Shown here piece by piece: positions 7,401 to 15,756 of a DNA stretch of 39,273 nucleotides. Made by a program: the position numbers and the translations under genes. The DNA is from Thermoanaerobaculia bacterium (lineage in GTDB: Bacteria > Acidobacteriota > Thermoanaerobaculia > JALWYX01): contig JALWYX010000064.1 of the NCBI GenBank assembly GCA_027078415.1, positions 1-39,273 of the forward strand, read 5' to 3'. Every line of letters begins with the position of its first letter. Position 1 is the first letter of the stretch. Below the pieces are notes generated by a model. The model was given only the letters and a program-made list of their open reading frames with translations. It did not search any database and was not told the origin of the DNA.

Positions 7401-9062
7401 TTAGTTACTTTTAGCACCGATATCTTTAAGGTATTCCTCTATCTCCTTTTCGTTGGGTCTAGGAAGCCCACGCACGGTAAGTGAGACTTTTCTATTGATA
7501 TCATCTATTTTTAATATTCTCGCCTTTATCCATTGACCCGGCTTAAAGTGTGCTTCAAGTTTCCCACCAGGAAAATCTATTTCGCTTATATGGGCTAATC
7601 CTTCTATCCCTTTGAATATATCCAAGAAAAGTCCAAAACTAACTACTCGTGTTATTTTACCTATAACTGTATCACCTATCTGGAATTTAGATACGAACGG
7701 TTCCCAATCGTCTTCTATAAACTCCTTTATAGAAAGAGATATCTTTTTATTTATAGGGTCTACGTTAGTTATTCTAGCTTTTATTGTTTCTCCTACAGAT
7801 AAAACACTTTTAGGATGAGAAATTCTCTTACCCCATGACATATCCGACACATGGACAAGTCCTTCTATACCGTAATCTATTTCGACAAAAGCACCAAAAT
7901 CTACCAACCTTGTGACACGTCCTTCTACAACTGTACCTACCGGAAATTTCTGAGCTATCTGATCCCATGGATTAGGCTCTAGGGCACGTAGAGAAAGATT
8001 TATTCTTCTTTTCTCAAAGTCTATACCTACTATCTTAGCTTGTATAGTATCACCTACTTTGGCAACATCTTGTGGTTTGATATTTTTTTGCCAGGAAAGT
8101 TCCGTTAGATGTACAAGTCCCTCAACTCCCTCTTCAAGTTCAACGAATATACCGTATTCAACTATATTGATAACCCTCCCGGTTATAACGTCTCCTACTT
8201 TGTATTTATCCTCCACAAAAGACCAGGGATCTGGTTTTTTTTGCTTATATCCTAAAGACACTTTACCACTTTTCTTATCGTACTTTAGTACCATTACTTC
8301 TATCTCGTCTCCAACTCTAAATAGTTCGCTCGGATGCTCTATTCTGCCCCACGATATGTCTGATAGATGTAGTAAACCATCTATACCACCTAAATCCACA
8401 AACACTCCAAAATCTGTAATGTTTTTAACCGTTCCTTTCAAAATGTTGCCGGGAACCAAACGCTTTTTAAGTTCCAATTTTTTGCGTTCCAACTGCTCCT
8501 CTATAACAGCTTTCCTCGATACAACAACGTTGTTTCTCTTTCTATCCAAGCTGAGAATCTTCACTTCCATAATTTCTCCCTTAAAATCGCTCATACCCTT
8601 AACAGGTTTTACATCAATTTGAGAAGCAGGAAGAAAAGCCGTAATACCACCTAAGTCTAGATACAAACCGGCTTCCTTTACTTTATCTACAACTCGTCCT
8701 TTTACCGTTTCCTTCTCTTTAAAAGAACGCTCTAAAAGTTCCCATCTTTTCTTTATAACAGCTTTCAAATGCGACAAAACCACATTGCCGTCAACATCTT
8801 CTAACCTTTGCAAAACAACGGGAACAACGTCACCAACTTTTACTGTAACGTTACCTTCAAAATCGATAAATTCATTCTTTGGCACCCGACCTTCCGACTT
8901 GTAACCTATATCAATTACTACGTAATCATCTTTCACAGCTATAACTTTACCTTCAATTAAATCACCTACTTCCAGTTTACGAAAACTTTCATTGTAAAGA
9001 GAAGCGAGATCATCGAAAGAACGCAAAGAATCACCTCTATTTTCACGGTCATCTGTTACCAT
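7401..9062 (-). CDS. rpsA: 30S ribosomal protein S1, six S1 domains
   Basis: 553 aa, typical length for a six-domain S1. S1 binds mRNA leaders and helps dock them on the 30S subunit. Six OB-fold repeats can be followed, beginning near residues 32, 117, 203, 288, 375 and 462; repeats 3-6 show the conserved ITDFGVFVDLGGIDGLLH-type core (VEYGIFVEL, VDFGAFVEI, VSFGLFLDI) and downstream basic segments such as KKISLSIKEF. It is the promoter-proximal gene of the nine-gene minus-strand run and is preceded by a well-formed promoter (9113-9142), giving a leader of about 45 bases. ATG at 9062. Confidence 0.97.
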   Translation of the reverse strand: MVTDDRENRGDSLRSFDDLASLYNESFRKLEVGDLIEGKVIAVKDDYVVIDIGYKSEGRVPKNEFIDFEGNVTVKVGDVVPVVLQRLEDVDGNVVLSHLKAVIKKRWELLERSFKEKETVKGRVVDKVKEAGLYLDLGGITAFLPASQIDVKPVKGMSDFKGEIMEVKILSLDRKRNNVVVSRKAVIEEQLERKKLELKKRLVPGNILKGTVKNITDFGVFVDLGGIDGLLHLSDISWGRIEHPSELFRVGDEIEVMVLKYDKKSGKVSLGYKQKKPDPWSFVEDKYKVGDVITGRVINIVEYGIFVELEEGVEGLVHLTELSWQKNIKPQDVAKVGDTIQAKIVGIDFEKRRINLSLRALEPNPWDQIAQKFPVGTVVEGRVTRLVDFGAFVEIDYGIEGLVHVSDMSWGKRISHPKSVLSVGETIKARITNVDPINKKISLSIKEFIEDDWEPFVSKFQIGDTVIGKITRVVSFGLFLDIFKGIEGLAHISEIDFPGGKLEAHFKPGQWIKARILKIDDINRKVSLTVRGLPRPNEKEIEEYLKDIGAKSN

Positions 9063-9112
9063 ACTGTCTAAACCCCCACAATCAAGATTTACCGTTTTAG
9101 ACGTTATTGGGA

Positions 9113-9142
9113 AGTATACGATTTTTTCTAAACCTCAGTCAA
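9113..9142 (-). promoter_or_regulatory. Sigma70-type promoter of rpsA operon
   Basis: On the minus strand a -35 box TTGACT (9142-9137) and a -10 box TATACT (9118-9113) are separated by 18 bases, each one mismatch from consensus. Transcription would start about 45 bases before the rpsA ATG and is expected to drive the nine-gene run. Confidence 0.7.
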
Positions 9143-9300
9143 TCAAAACAGCAACTCCCTTTTACCTATCCTGTAATATATATCTATTTTGCTGTAAATA
9201 CAATACCAAATCTAATTACCTCACTCTGCTCGAGAAAGAGGAGAAATAGGAAAAACACTATTAGAATATAGTTATGCAATAAAGTAAAAGAGAGAGAATA

Positions 9301-10512
9301 ATGAAAAAATACGATGTAATCTTTGTTGGTGGAGGAACAGCGGGAATAAGTGGAGCCGCATACCTAAGACGCTTGGATGATGAAGTAACAATTGCCATCA
9401 TAGAACCCTCAGAATGGCACTATTACCAACCAGCATGGACATTAGTGGGCGCAGGAGTATACAAAATCGAAAAAACTCGCAAAAAAGAAGCAAACTATAT
9501 ACCTAAAAACAGTGTATGGATAAAATCGGAAGCTACCGAGATCGACCCAGTAAATAACGAGGTGAAACTTGGAAACGGAGAAAAAATACAATATAAGGCA
9601 TTAGTTATAACAACAGGTGTATCTTACCAACTAGAAAAAATAGAAGGATTTAAAGAAGCTTTAAACACACAGTACGCTTCTACCAACTATATATACAAAT
9701 ACGCTCCTCATACTTGGGAAATTCTCAAAAACTTTAAAGAAGGTAAAGCTATATTTACCGTTCCAGATACACCGTACAAATGTGGAGCTGCTCCTCTTAA
9801 AATTATGTTTTTAGCGGATGAAATATTTAGGAAAAAAGGTATAAGAGACAATGTAGAGATAATCCTTTTCACTCCTAAAGAACATCTTTTTAGTATAAAA
9901 GGATTTGCAGAGTCTATAAATGCTACAGCGCAGGCTAAAAATATAAAAACATATTTTCTCCACAGGTTGGTTGCTATAGATCCTGAAACAAAAAGAGCCA
10001 CCTTTGAAAATATCCAAAACGGCAAAAGATTAACAGAGGAGTATAATTTTATACATCTGGTACCTCCACAAAAACCACCAAAAGTAGTATGTGATAACCC
10101 TGATCTAGTTGAAGGATCAGAACAACCTTTTTTTCTGAATGTTTCTAGATATACTCTTCAACACAAACGTTTTGAGAATATATTTGGAATGGGTGATGTA
10201 TGCGGTGCACCATTTGCAAAATCTGGAGCAGCTATAAGAAAACAGGTAGGGGTAGTTATACCAAACATACTCCAAACATTACGTTCTCACACCCCAACAC
10301 ACAAATATTCAGGGTACACCGGATGTCCATTTATAGTAGGATACAGAAAAGTAGTTATGGCAGAGTTTCTATACGACGGAATACCAACTTCCTCCTTCCC
10401 TAAATGGCTAATCGATACAACAAAACCCTCATACCTTATGTGGCTCCTAAAAGTTTACTTCCTACCTTGGATGTACTGGAACATGATGCTAAAAGGTAAA
10501 ATGGTAGGTTAA
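9301..10512 (+). CDS. sqr: Sulfide:quinone oxidoreductase, type II (SQRDL-like)
   Basis: 403 aa. Membrane-associated flavoprotein oxidising sulfide and passing electrons to the quinone pool. The FAD site GGGTAGISGAA is at residues 10-20. Two redox cysteines expected in type II enzymes are present: C161 in YKCGAAPLK and C342 in YTGCPFIVGY; the third cysteine of type I enzymes is not seen at its usual place. The FGMGDV motif (295-300) contacts FAD. The C-terminus LKVYFLPWMYWNMMLKGK closely resembles that of mitochondrial-type SQR and should form the membrane-dipping helix pair. Monocistronic, divergent from rpsA; no persulfide dioxygenase or rhodanese gene is adjacent. Confidence 0.92.
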   Translation: MKKYDVIFVGGGTAGISGAAYLRRLDDEVTIAIIEPSEWHYYQPAWTLVGAGVYKIEKTRKKEANYIPKNSVWIKSEATEIDPVNNEVKLGNGEKIQYKALVITTGVSYQLEKIEGFKEALNTQYASTNYIYKYAPHTWEILKNFKEGKAIFTVPDTPYKCGAAPLKIMFLADEIFRKKGIRDNVEIILFTPKEHLFSIKGFAESINATAQAKNIKTYFLHRLVAIDPETKRATFENIQNGKRLTEEYNFIHLVPPQKPPKVVCDNPDLVEGSEQPFFLNVSRYTLQHKRFENIFGMGDVCGAPFAKSGAAIRKQVGVVIPNILQTLRSHTPTHKYSGYTGCPFIVGYRKVVMAEFLYDGIPTSSFPKWLIDTTKPSYLMWLLKVYFLPWMYWNMMLKGKMVG

Positions 10513-10694
10513 ATGAGACCTCTGTAACTCAGTCTAGTTAATAAAAACCTTGTAGGTAGGAACTTACTAAACATAAAGCCATACTTTTTCCTCTCTAAGA
10601 ACAGCAAAGCAAAATGCTACCAATTTTAATAAATAGTTGGCTATCATAAAAAATAAAGCTAACTTATACAATTTATAGAACAAAAAATTTTACG

Positions 10695-11609
10695 ATGTAT
10701 CCGCTTTACTTAGAAAAGCTCATAAAAGTTGAACAGCATATAAAACATAAAGCTACAGATTTTGTAGTAGGCGAGGTACCCCTCTACACACCCAGTGGAC
10801 AAGGAAAACACGTATGGTTATTTATACGAAAAATTGGTATCAATACTACAGATGTAGTTAATTACATTTCAGATAAATACAAAATCAAGCGAAAGTATAT
10901 ATCATTTGCAGGAAGAAAGGATAAAAAAAGCGTATCTATCCAATGGTTTTCTATTTATAACCCACAAAATTTTAAAAAATTTAAAGCAGCTAGTTTTGCC
11001 GTACTATCATATAGATACAGCAACTTTCCAATAAAACTAGGCGAACTAGCGAAAAACGTATTTACCATAACAGTTAACAACGTAGAGGCAAGAGAGCATT
11101 TTCTAGAAAATTTAAAGAAAACCTCAAAAAACGGTTTTATCAATCTATTTGGACTTCAAAGGGTAAACAGCAAAAACTTGAGAAAAGCGTTAGAAACCTT
11201 TAGAGAAGACACTTTCTCTAAAAGAGAGATGTTTCTTTTCTCGGTAATCCAATCCGAGATATTTAATAGGATAGCTATAAGAAGACCTAAAAAGAGAGTA
11301 GAAGGAGATATATTAACAGTTAGTGGTGTACCCACTGCTCCCTTGTTTGGGTATGATACTAGAATACCCAACAATGAAATAGCCAAGTTGGAAATTGGTT
11401 GTTTAGAAGAGGTAGTAAAGGAAAAGAGAAAATTTTTTAAAATAGCAAAAAAATTAAACCTAAAGGGGCAAAGGCGTCCGTTGATTGCTTATCCTACCAT
11501 TTACGCTTATAGATTTTTAGACAAAAATAGAGTACGCATAATATTCTCTTTACCTTCAGGTAGTTATGCAACTGTTTTTTTATCTCAGCTACTTGGGTAT
11601 ATAAACTAA
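10695..11609 (+). CDS. truD: tRNA pseudouridine(13) synthase TruD
   Basis: 304 aa, somewhat shorter than E. coli TruD (about 349). Converts U13 of certain tRNAs to pseudouridine. The N-terminal ATDFVVGEVPLY matches the family's DF-V-E motif; the catalytic aspartate is D76 in FAGRKDKKSVSIQWFS; NLFGLQRV matches the NYFGEQRFG motif of the family. The middle TRUD insertion domain appears reduced, which explains the shorter length. A 182-base gap separates it from sqr, and no convincing ribosome binding site precedes the ATG. Its 3' end overlaps the convergent SDR gene by 4 bases. Confidence 0.93.
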   Translation: MYPLYLEKLIKVEQHIKHKATDFVVGEVPLYTPSGQGKHVWLFIRKIGINTTDVVNYISDKYKIKRKYISFAGRKDKKSVSIQWFSIYNPQNFKKFKAASFAVLSYRYSNFPIKLGELAKNVFTITVNNVEAREHFLENLKKTSKNGFINLFGLQRVNSKNLRKALETFREDTFSKREMFLFSVIQSEIFNRIAIRRPKKRVEGDILTVSGVPTAPLFGYDTRIPNNEIAKLEIGCLEEVVKEKRKFFKIAKKLNLKGQRRPLIAYPTIYAYRFLDKNRVRIIFSLPSGSYATVFLSQLLGYIN

Positions 11610-12445
11610 AACAACCGTTTTGTAATCGAATAAGGTAGTATTTTATAAGTCAAAAGTGCAACTTTGGCATCTAAACCAACTAAGTAACGAATTTTGGGAT
11701 TCTTTTTCTTGACAACTTTATAAATAACTTTGGCAACTTTTCTAGGAGAAGTAGTAAACTTAGGTGGCTTTCCTCCCACTTCTAGTAATTTTTCTATAAC
11801 ACCAGAGTACAATTCACGTTCAGTTAAAGGTATCTTATTAAGATATTTAACACCCAACGAGTAAGCCTCTCCCCATATCTCGGTTTTTACAGCACCAGGT
11901 TCTATAAGAACTACTCTTACTCCTGACCTTGAAAGTTCCTTGTCCAACGTCTCACTAATAGCTTCCAAAGCAAATTTAGAAGCAGAATATAAACCTATAA
12001 ATTTCATCGGTACACGCCCTACTATAGAGCTAACATTTATCAACTTACCTCTGGACTCACGTAATAGAGGTAGGAATTTCTTACTTACAATAAGTACACC
12101 TTCAACATTAACGGCAAATTGCTCTCTATAAGCATCAATAGGCATGATTTCTATGGGGCCCGGTATAACTATACCAGCGTTATTAACAACAGCTACAAGC
12201 TCAAGTTTTTTAGCTTCCACCGTTTCAAAAGCTTTACTTATATCCTCCTCTTTTTTTACATCCATCTTTATAGGTACTATTTTCCCTCTATAAGAGGAAC
12301 TCTCTTTTTCCAATTCTCCAAGTTTGTCTTCTCTTCTAGCAGCAGCGAAAACTGTATAACCCTTCTTTGCCAATAAAAGAGCGGTCGATCTGCCTATTCC
12401 GGAAGAGGCACCTGTTATAAAGACCGCCTTTTCCTTTTTACCCAT
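11606..12445 (-). CDS. Short-chain dehydrogenase/reductase
   Basis: 279 aa classical SDR. The NAD(P)-binding motif TGASSGIG is at residues 11-18, NNAG at 88-91, and the catalytic Ser139/140, Tyr153 and Lys157 (NVSS...LYSASK) are all present. Basic residues after the second strand (AARRED) suggest NADP(H) preference, which is inference. PGAVKTEIW follows as usual. The C-terminal extension with KKKNPKIRYLVG is like that of 17-beta-hydroxysteroid/retinol dehydrogenase-type SDRs, but the substrate is not determined. Start ATG overlaps the rlpA stop by one base (TAATG) and has a strong AAGGAGGAG ribosome binding site. Last gene of the ALDH-to-SDR run. Confidence 0.92.
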   Translation of the reverse strand: MGKKEKAVFITGASSGIGRSTALLLAKKGYTVFAAARREDKLGELEKESSSYRGKIVPIKMDVKKEEDISKAFETVEAKKLELVAVVNNAGIVIPGPIEIMPIDAYREQFAVNVEGVLIVSKKFLPLLRESRGKLINVSSIVGRVPMKFIGLYSASKFALEAISETLDKELSRSGVRVVLIEPGAVKTEIWGEAYSLGVKYLNKIPLTERELYSGVIEKLLEVGGKPPKFTTSPRKVAKVIYKVVKKKNPKIRYLVGLDAKVALLTYKILPYSITKRLF

Positions 12446-13071
12446 TATCTCCTCCTTTCAAATACTTTATAACCCTTAGCTTCTAACATCTTCCTAACGC
12501 TTTTAGCCTTTTTTATTGGCATAGGTGCACACAGAACTTTGTAAAACTTGCCTTCCATTGTAACAAAAGCGTCACATAGATCCTTTACCTCATTTAACAA
12601 GCTGTAAGCTCTACTTTTATCCAGAAAAGCTCCTAGTTGGAGCGACACAACATTATCAATTTTCCCACATAGATATATATCGACATTAGCTGTTCCTTTT
12701 TCTACCATATCTAAAGACTTAGCAGCAGCGAAGGAAAGATCTATAATCCTAGAGTCAACAAAAGGCCCTCTATCGTTTACAGTTACGAATACTTCTAGTT
12801 TGTTATCCAAATTAATAACTTTCAAATATGAACCAAAGGGTAGAGTGGGATGGGCAGCAGTGTAACTGTACATATCGTATACATCTCCACTAGCCGTTTT
12901 TTTGCCATGAAAAGAAGGTCCGTACCATGACGCAATACCTCTTTCTACAAATCTGCATTCTTCAGGAAACTTGTGAACAAACTCGTCTATCCTGTATTTT
13001 CTACACGCTTCCCAGAAAAACAAAAAAAACAATACAGAAAATTTTAATACTCTACTGTAGGGATCTCGCAA
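12445..13071 (-). CDS. rlpA: RlpA-like septal ring lytic transglycosylase with SPOR domain
   Basis: 208 aa. RlpA proteins cleave naked peptidoglycan glycan strands at division sites. The double-psi beta-barrel domain runs over about residues 43-135, with ERGIASWYGPSFHGKKTASG, FGSYLKVINLDN and the VNDRGPFVDSRIIDLS catalytic segment. A C-terminal SPOR-type domain begins near residue 142 (VSLQLGAFLDKSRAYSL). The N-terminus is hydrophobic with a cysteine at residue 23 (FFWEACRK), so it may be an exported lipoprotein, although the lipobox is imperfect. The best start is TTG at 13071, preceded by GGAGG four bases upstream, all inside the 3' end of purB (28-base overlap). Confidence 0.87.
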   Translation of the reverse strand: MRDPYSRVLKFSVLFFLFFWEACRKYRIDEFVHKFPEECRFVERGIASWYGPSFHGKKTASGDVYDMYSYTAAHPTLPFGSYLKVINLDNKLEVFVTVNDRGPFVDSRIIDLSFAAAKSLDMVEKGTANVDIYLCGKIDNVVSLQLGAFLDKSRAYSLLNEVKDLCDAFVTMEGKFYKVLCAPMPIKKAKSVRKMLEAKGYKVFERRR

Positions 13072-14432
13072 GGTTCCTCCAGAAACTCTTTGAGTTTATC
13101 AAGAAAAATATCTACTTGGTAAGGAGCAAGACCTACAAGTTCGCTAAAATCAACTATTTCTTCAATATCTTCTGCGTTTAGAGGAAACTCTGGATCCTCC
13201 ACCAAATCTTTCAAAGAATCACCTTTAAATACGGCATTTCTTATCTTTTCATGTACCTTAACTCTATCAGCTCCTTTTTTAACGGCTTTTATAATCAGTT
13301 TTTCTGTAACTAAAAAGAGAAGATTTTGTTCCAAGCGTTTCTTTATGTTATTACAATCCACTTCTAAATCTTTTATCACGTTTATAAGAAGTATAAGTAT
13401 AGCATCCAAAGTGAGTAAGGAATCGGGGATAATTAATCGTCTAATTGCCGAATCGTCCAAGCTACGTTCCAACCATTGGTTGGCTGAAGTTATATAGAAA
13501 CCCAAAAGATCGGTTAAGATTCTTCGCGCTAAGGAACATATACGCTCAGATTTAACGGGGTTTCTTTTATAGGGCATAGCTGATGATCCAATCTGATTTT
13601 TACCAAAAGGTTCTCTTATCTCTCCTACGGCTTGCAGAAGTCTTATATCTGTTGCAACTTTATGGGCACTTTCAGCTATCCTTGCAATCAACGAAAAAAC
13701 AACAACATCCTGTTTACGAGGATAAGTTTGACCCGTTAGTAAAAACGGTTCTTCGAATCCTATCTTTTTAGCAACTAATCTATCTAGAGCTACAACTTTC
13801 TCTCTATCACCATCGAAAAGCTCTAAATAACTAGCTTGGGTACCGGTGGTGCCTTTAGCACCTCTACATTTAAGATTTTTAATTAAATCAGATAGATCTA
13901 AATAGTCATTTAGGAAATCTTGGGCCCACAGGACAAACCTCTTTCCTACAGTAGTAGGTTGAGCTGGTTGGAAATGAGTGTAGCCTAAAGTAGCAATATT
14001 TTTATATTGTTCAGCTTTCTTTGCCAAGTAATAGAGCAGATGAGATATTCGTTTCTTTATAATAAGAAGAGCATCTTTAATCAAGATAACGTCCGAGTTA
14101 TCGGTAACAAAAGCGGAGGTGGCCCCCCAGTGCAACACCTTCCCTGACTCTCCAGCTAATTCGGCAAAATGTTTTAAATGAGCTATAACGTCATGCTTGT
14201 ATATTTTCTCCAGTTGAGCAACTCTAGAAAAATCTATAAGATCAGCCTTTTTTTTCAACACCTCTATATCCTCTTTAGAGATAGGTGCTCCCAATTCCAT
14301 TTGAGCTTCTGCAAGCGATATCCATACTTTTCTCCACGTCAAATACCTATTCCTCGGAGAAAAAAGGGTAACCATCTCTCTAGAAGCGTATCTCTCCACT
14401 AGAGGAGAGGTATATATCATTTCTTTGGCCAT
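13044..14432 (-). CDS. purB: Adenylosuccinate lyase
   Basis: 462 aa. Catalyses two fumarate-releasing steps: SAICAR to AICAR and adenylosuccinate to AMP. The fumarase/aspartase superfamily signature SSAMPYKRNP is present with the mobile catalytic serine; GATSAFVTDNSD and GYTHFQPAQPTT carry the catalytic histidine regions. The N-terminus (YTSPLVERYASREM) is closer to the type found in eukaryotic ADSL and some bacteria. ATG at 14432, with GGTGGA eight bases upstream, is preferred over a TTG five codons earlier. It overlaps the DUF2330 gene by 16 bases and rlpA begins within its end. Confidence 0.95.
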   Translation of the reverse strand: MAKEMIYTSPLVERYASREMVTLFSPRNRYLTWRKVWISLAEAQMELGAPISKEDIEVLKKKADLIDFSRVAQLEKIYKHDVIAHLKHFAELAGESGKVLHWGATSAFVTDNSDVILIKDALLIIKKRISHLLYYLAKKAEQYKNIATLGYTHFQPAQPTTVGKRFVLWAQDFLNDYLDLSDLIKNLKCRGAKGTTGTQASYLELFDGDREKVVALDRLVAKKIGFEEPFLLTGQTYPRKQDVVVFSLIARIAESAHKVATDIRLLQAVGEIREPFGKNQIGSSAMPYKRNPVKSERICSLARRILTDLLGFYITSANQWLERSLDDSAIRRLIIPDSLLTLDAILILLINVIKDLEVDCNNIKKRLEQNLLFLVTEKLIIKAVKKGADRVKVHEKIRNAVFKGDSLKDLVEDPEFPLNAEDIEEIVDFSELVGLAPYQVDIFLDKLKEFLEEPCEIPTVEY

Positions 14433-15754
14433 ATTTTTTTCCACCAAGGAATATCTGGATCAGAAACTGGATAGTTATCTAATCCGTATCTTTTTCGTAT
14501 ATAATCTATGCTCCAGCCCGTCAAACGAGCAAGATCAACCAATTCTTGGTATCTTCTTTTCTTGAGCTCTCGCAAATATTTTTCTCCTTCTGGACAAGTT
14601 ATATTCCCTACAAAGGGATGACGCAATATATACCTAACTTGATAATTATTTTTATTACCTGTAGATATGAACATTATATCGTCGGGGAAAAGATCTTTAT
14701 TATATCGTACGTGTAAACGTGTAACATACACATTAACTCCAGGACGGGGAACTCTCCTCTTCTCTAGAAATCTATAATCATCTAGCCAAAAGACACCTAT
14801 TTCACGCAACTCTTCCCTAGTTAAAGGATCTGCTGCGCAAGGATCGCACCAACCCATATCCCAAGCATATTCAAGAAAAACAACTTTTTTCCCTTCCTTC
14901 TTCCACTGGTTATTAAATATCGTTTTATAAACATTTGCAAAATCTTCCTTTGTAGCAGGTGGAAGTTCTATATCTGTAGGTACATAAACCGTACGATAAT
15001 TAACAGTTTCCACCCTACCTGTCCTTGTAAGGATAAATATGAAAAGTTCTTGATCTTCATGAGCATTTACAGTACCTAATCGTATAGGAAGCATAAAGCG
15101 TCTCGATTCATACGCTATAGAAAGAGGTCTCAAATAAGTAAACCCCAATTTTGCTTTCTCTTTAAGATTAACCTTAGCTACAAAAAAATAAAGCCCCTGC
15201 TTTATATAACTATTTACTATCCGTTCTGCACCTTTAGGTAACGTGTATCCTTGAGAAATTAAAAACCTAATAAGACCTGAACTCTTTTCAGAAGAGAGAA
15301 TCATTATATCGTATTCTCCTACCGTATAAGAGGCTTCTATAACAACTCCAAAACTCTTTGCTTTATCAGCAACACTTTCTTTCTTTTCAATTAACATATC
15401 TACTACCGCACCGTTTTCTCTATACCTCATTACTATACACGGATCTCGATCGTAATATTCAACCAATCGCGGTGCGGTATACGCATCTAAATGTTCCATT
15501 ATACTTTGCCTATTCACGTGAATCTGTTCCTTTTTAAGTATCTGCGGAACGGGTATAACTATAGCGAACTCTTTTGGATCACCTTTGTAGTCATTAGACA
15601 TAGTTAGTACCGTTCTGATACCGTCACGCACTATAGCTACTTTAGAGCTTTTATTATAAAGTTCCGAAGTTGCTCTAGATACATAGAAACCACAAAATCC
15701 GTAAACTGGGAAAGACAACAGAGATCCTATTAAAAGTAAAAAAAACTTAAGCAT
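14417..15754 (-). CDS. Exported DUF2330 family protein
   Basis: 445 aa. The N-terminus MLKFFLLLIGSLLSFPVYG is a signal peptide, followed at once by FCGFYVSRA, the cysteine-containing start typical of mature DUF2330 proteins. Other family-like segments are SNDYKGDPKEFAIVIPVP, YDRDPC, the WDMGWCDPCAADPLTREEL block in the middle and YVTRLHVRYNKDLFPDDI. Several cysteines suggest disulfides in an exported protein. Function is unknown. The ATG at 15754 is preferred over a start nine codons upstream because a strong GAGAGGAG ribosome binding site sits 5-6 bases before it and it then follows the DUF1684 stop by two bases. It overlaps purB downstream. Confidence 0.87.
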   Translation of the reverse strand: MLKFFLLLIGSLLSFPVYGFCGFYVSRATSELYNKSSKVAIVRDGIRTVLTMSNDYKGDPKEFAIVIPVPQILKKEQIHVNRQSIMEHLDAYTAPRLVEYYDRDPCIVMRYRENGAVVDMLIEKKESVADKAKSFGVVIEASYTVGEYDIMILSSEKSSGLIRFLISQGYTLPKGAERIVNSYIKQGLYFFVAKVNLKEKAKLGFTYLRPLSIAYESRRFMLPIRLGTVNAHEDQELFIFILTRTGRVETVNYRTVYVPTDIELPPATKEDFANVYKTIFNNQWKKEGKKVVFLEYAWDMGWCDPCAADPLTREELREIGVFWLDDYRFLEKRRVPRPGVNVYVTRLHVRYNKDLFPDDIMFISTGNKNNYQVRYILRHPFVGNITCPEGEKYLRELKKRRYQELVDLARLTGWSIDYIRKRYGLDNYPVSDPDIPWWKKIWPKK

Positions 15755-15756
15755 AA

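Noticed and set aside
8059-8622. Long plus-strand open frame (187 codons) opposite rpsA
   Set aside because: It is antisense to the repeated S1 domains, is Ser/Thr/Pro-rich as expected of a shadow frame, and has no family resemblance.
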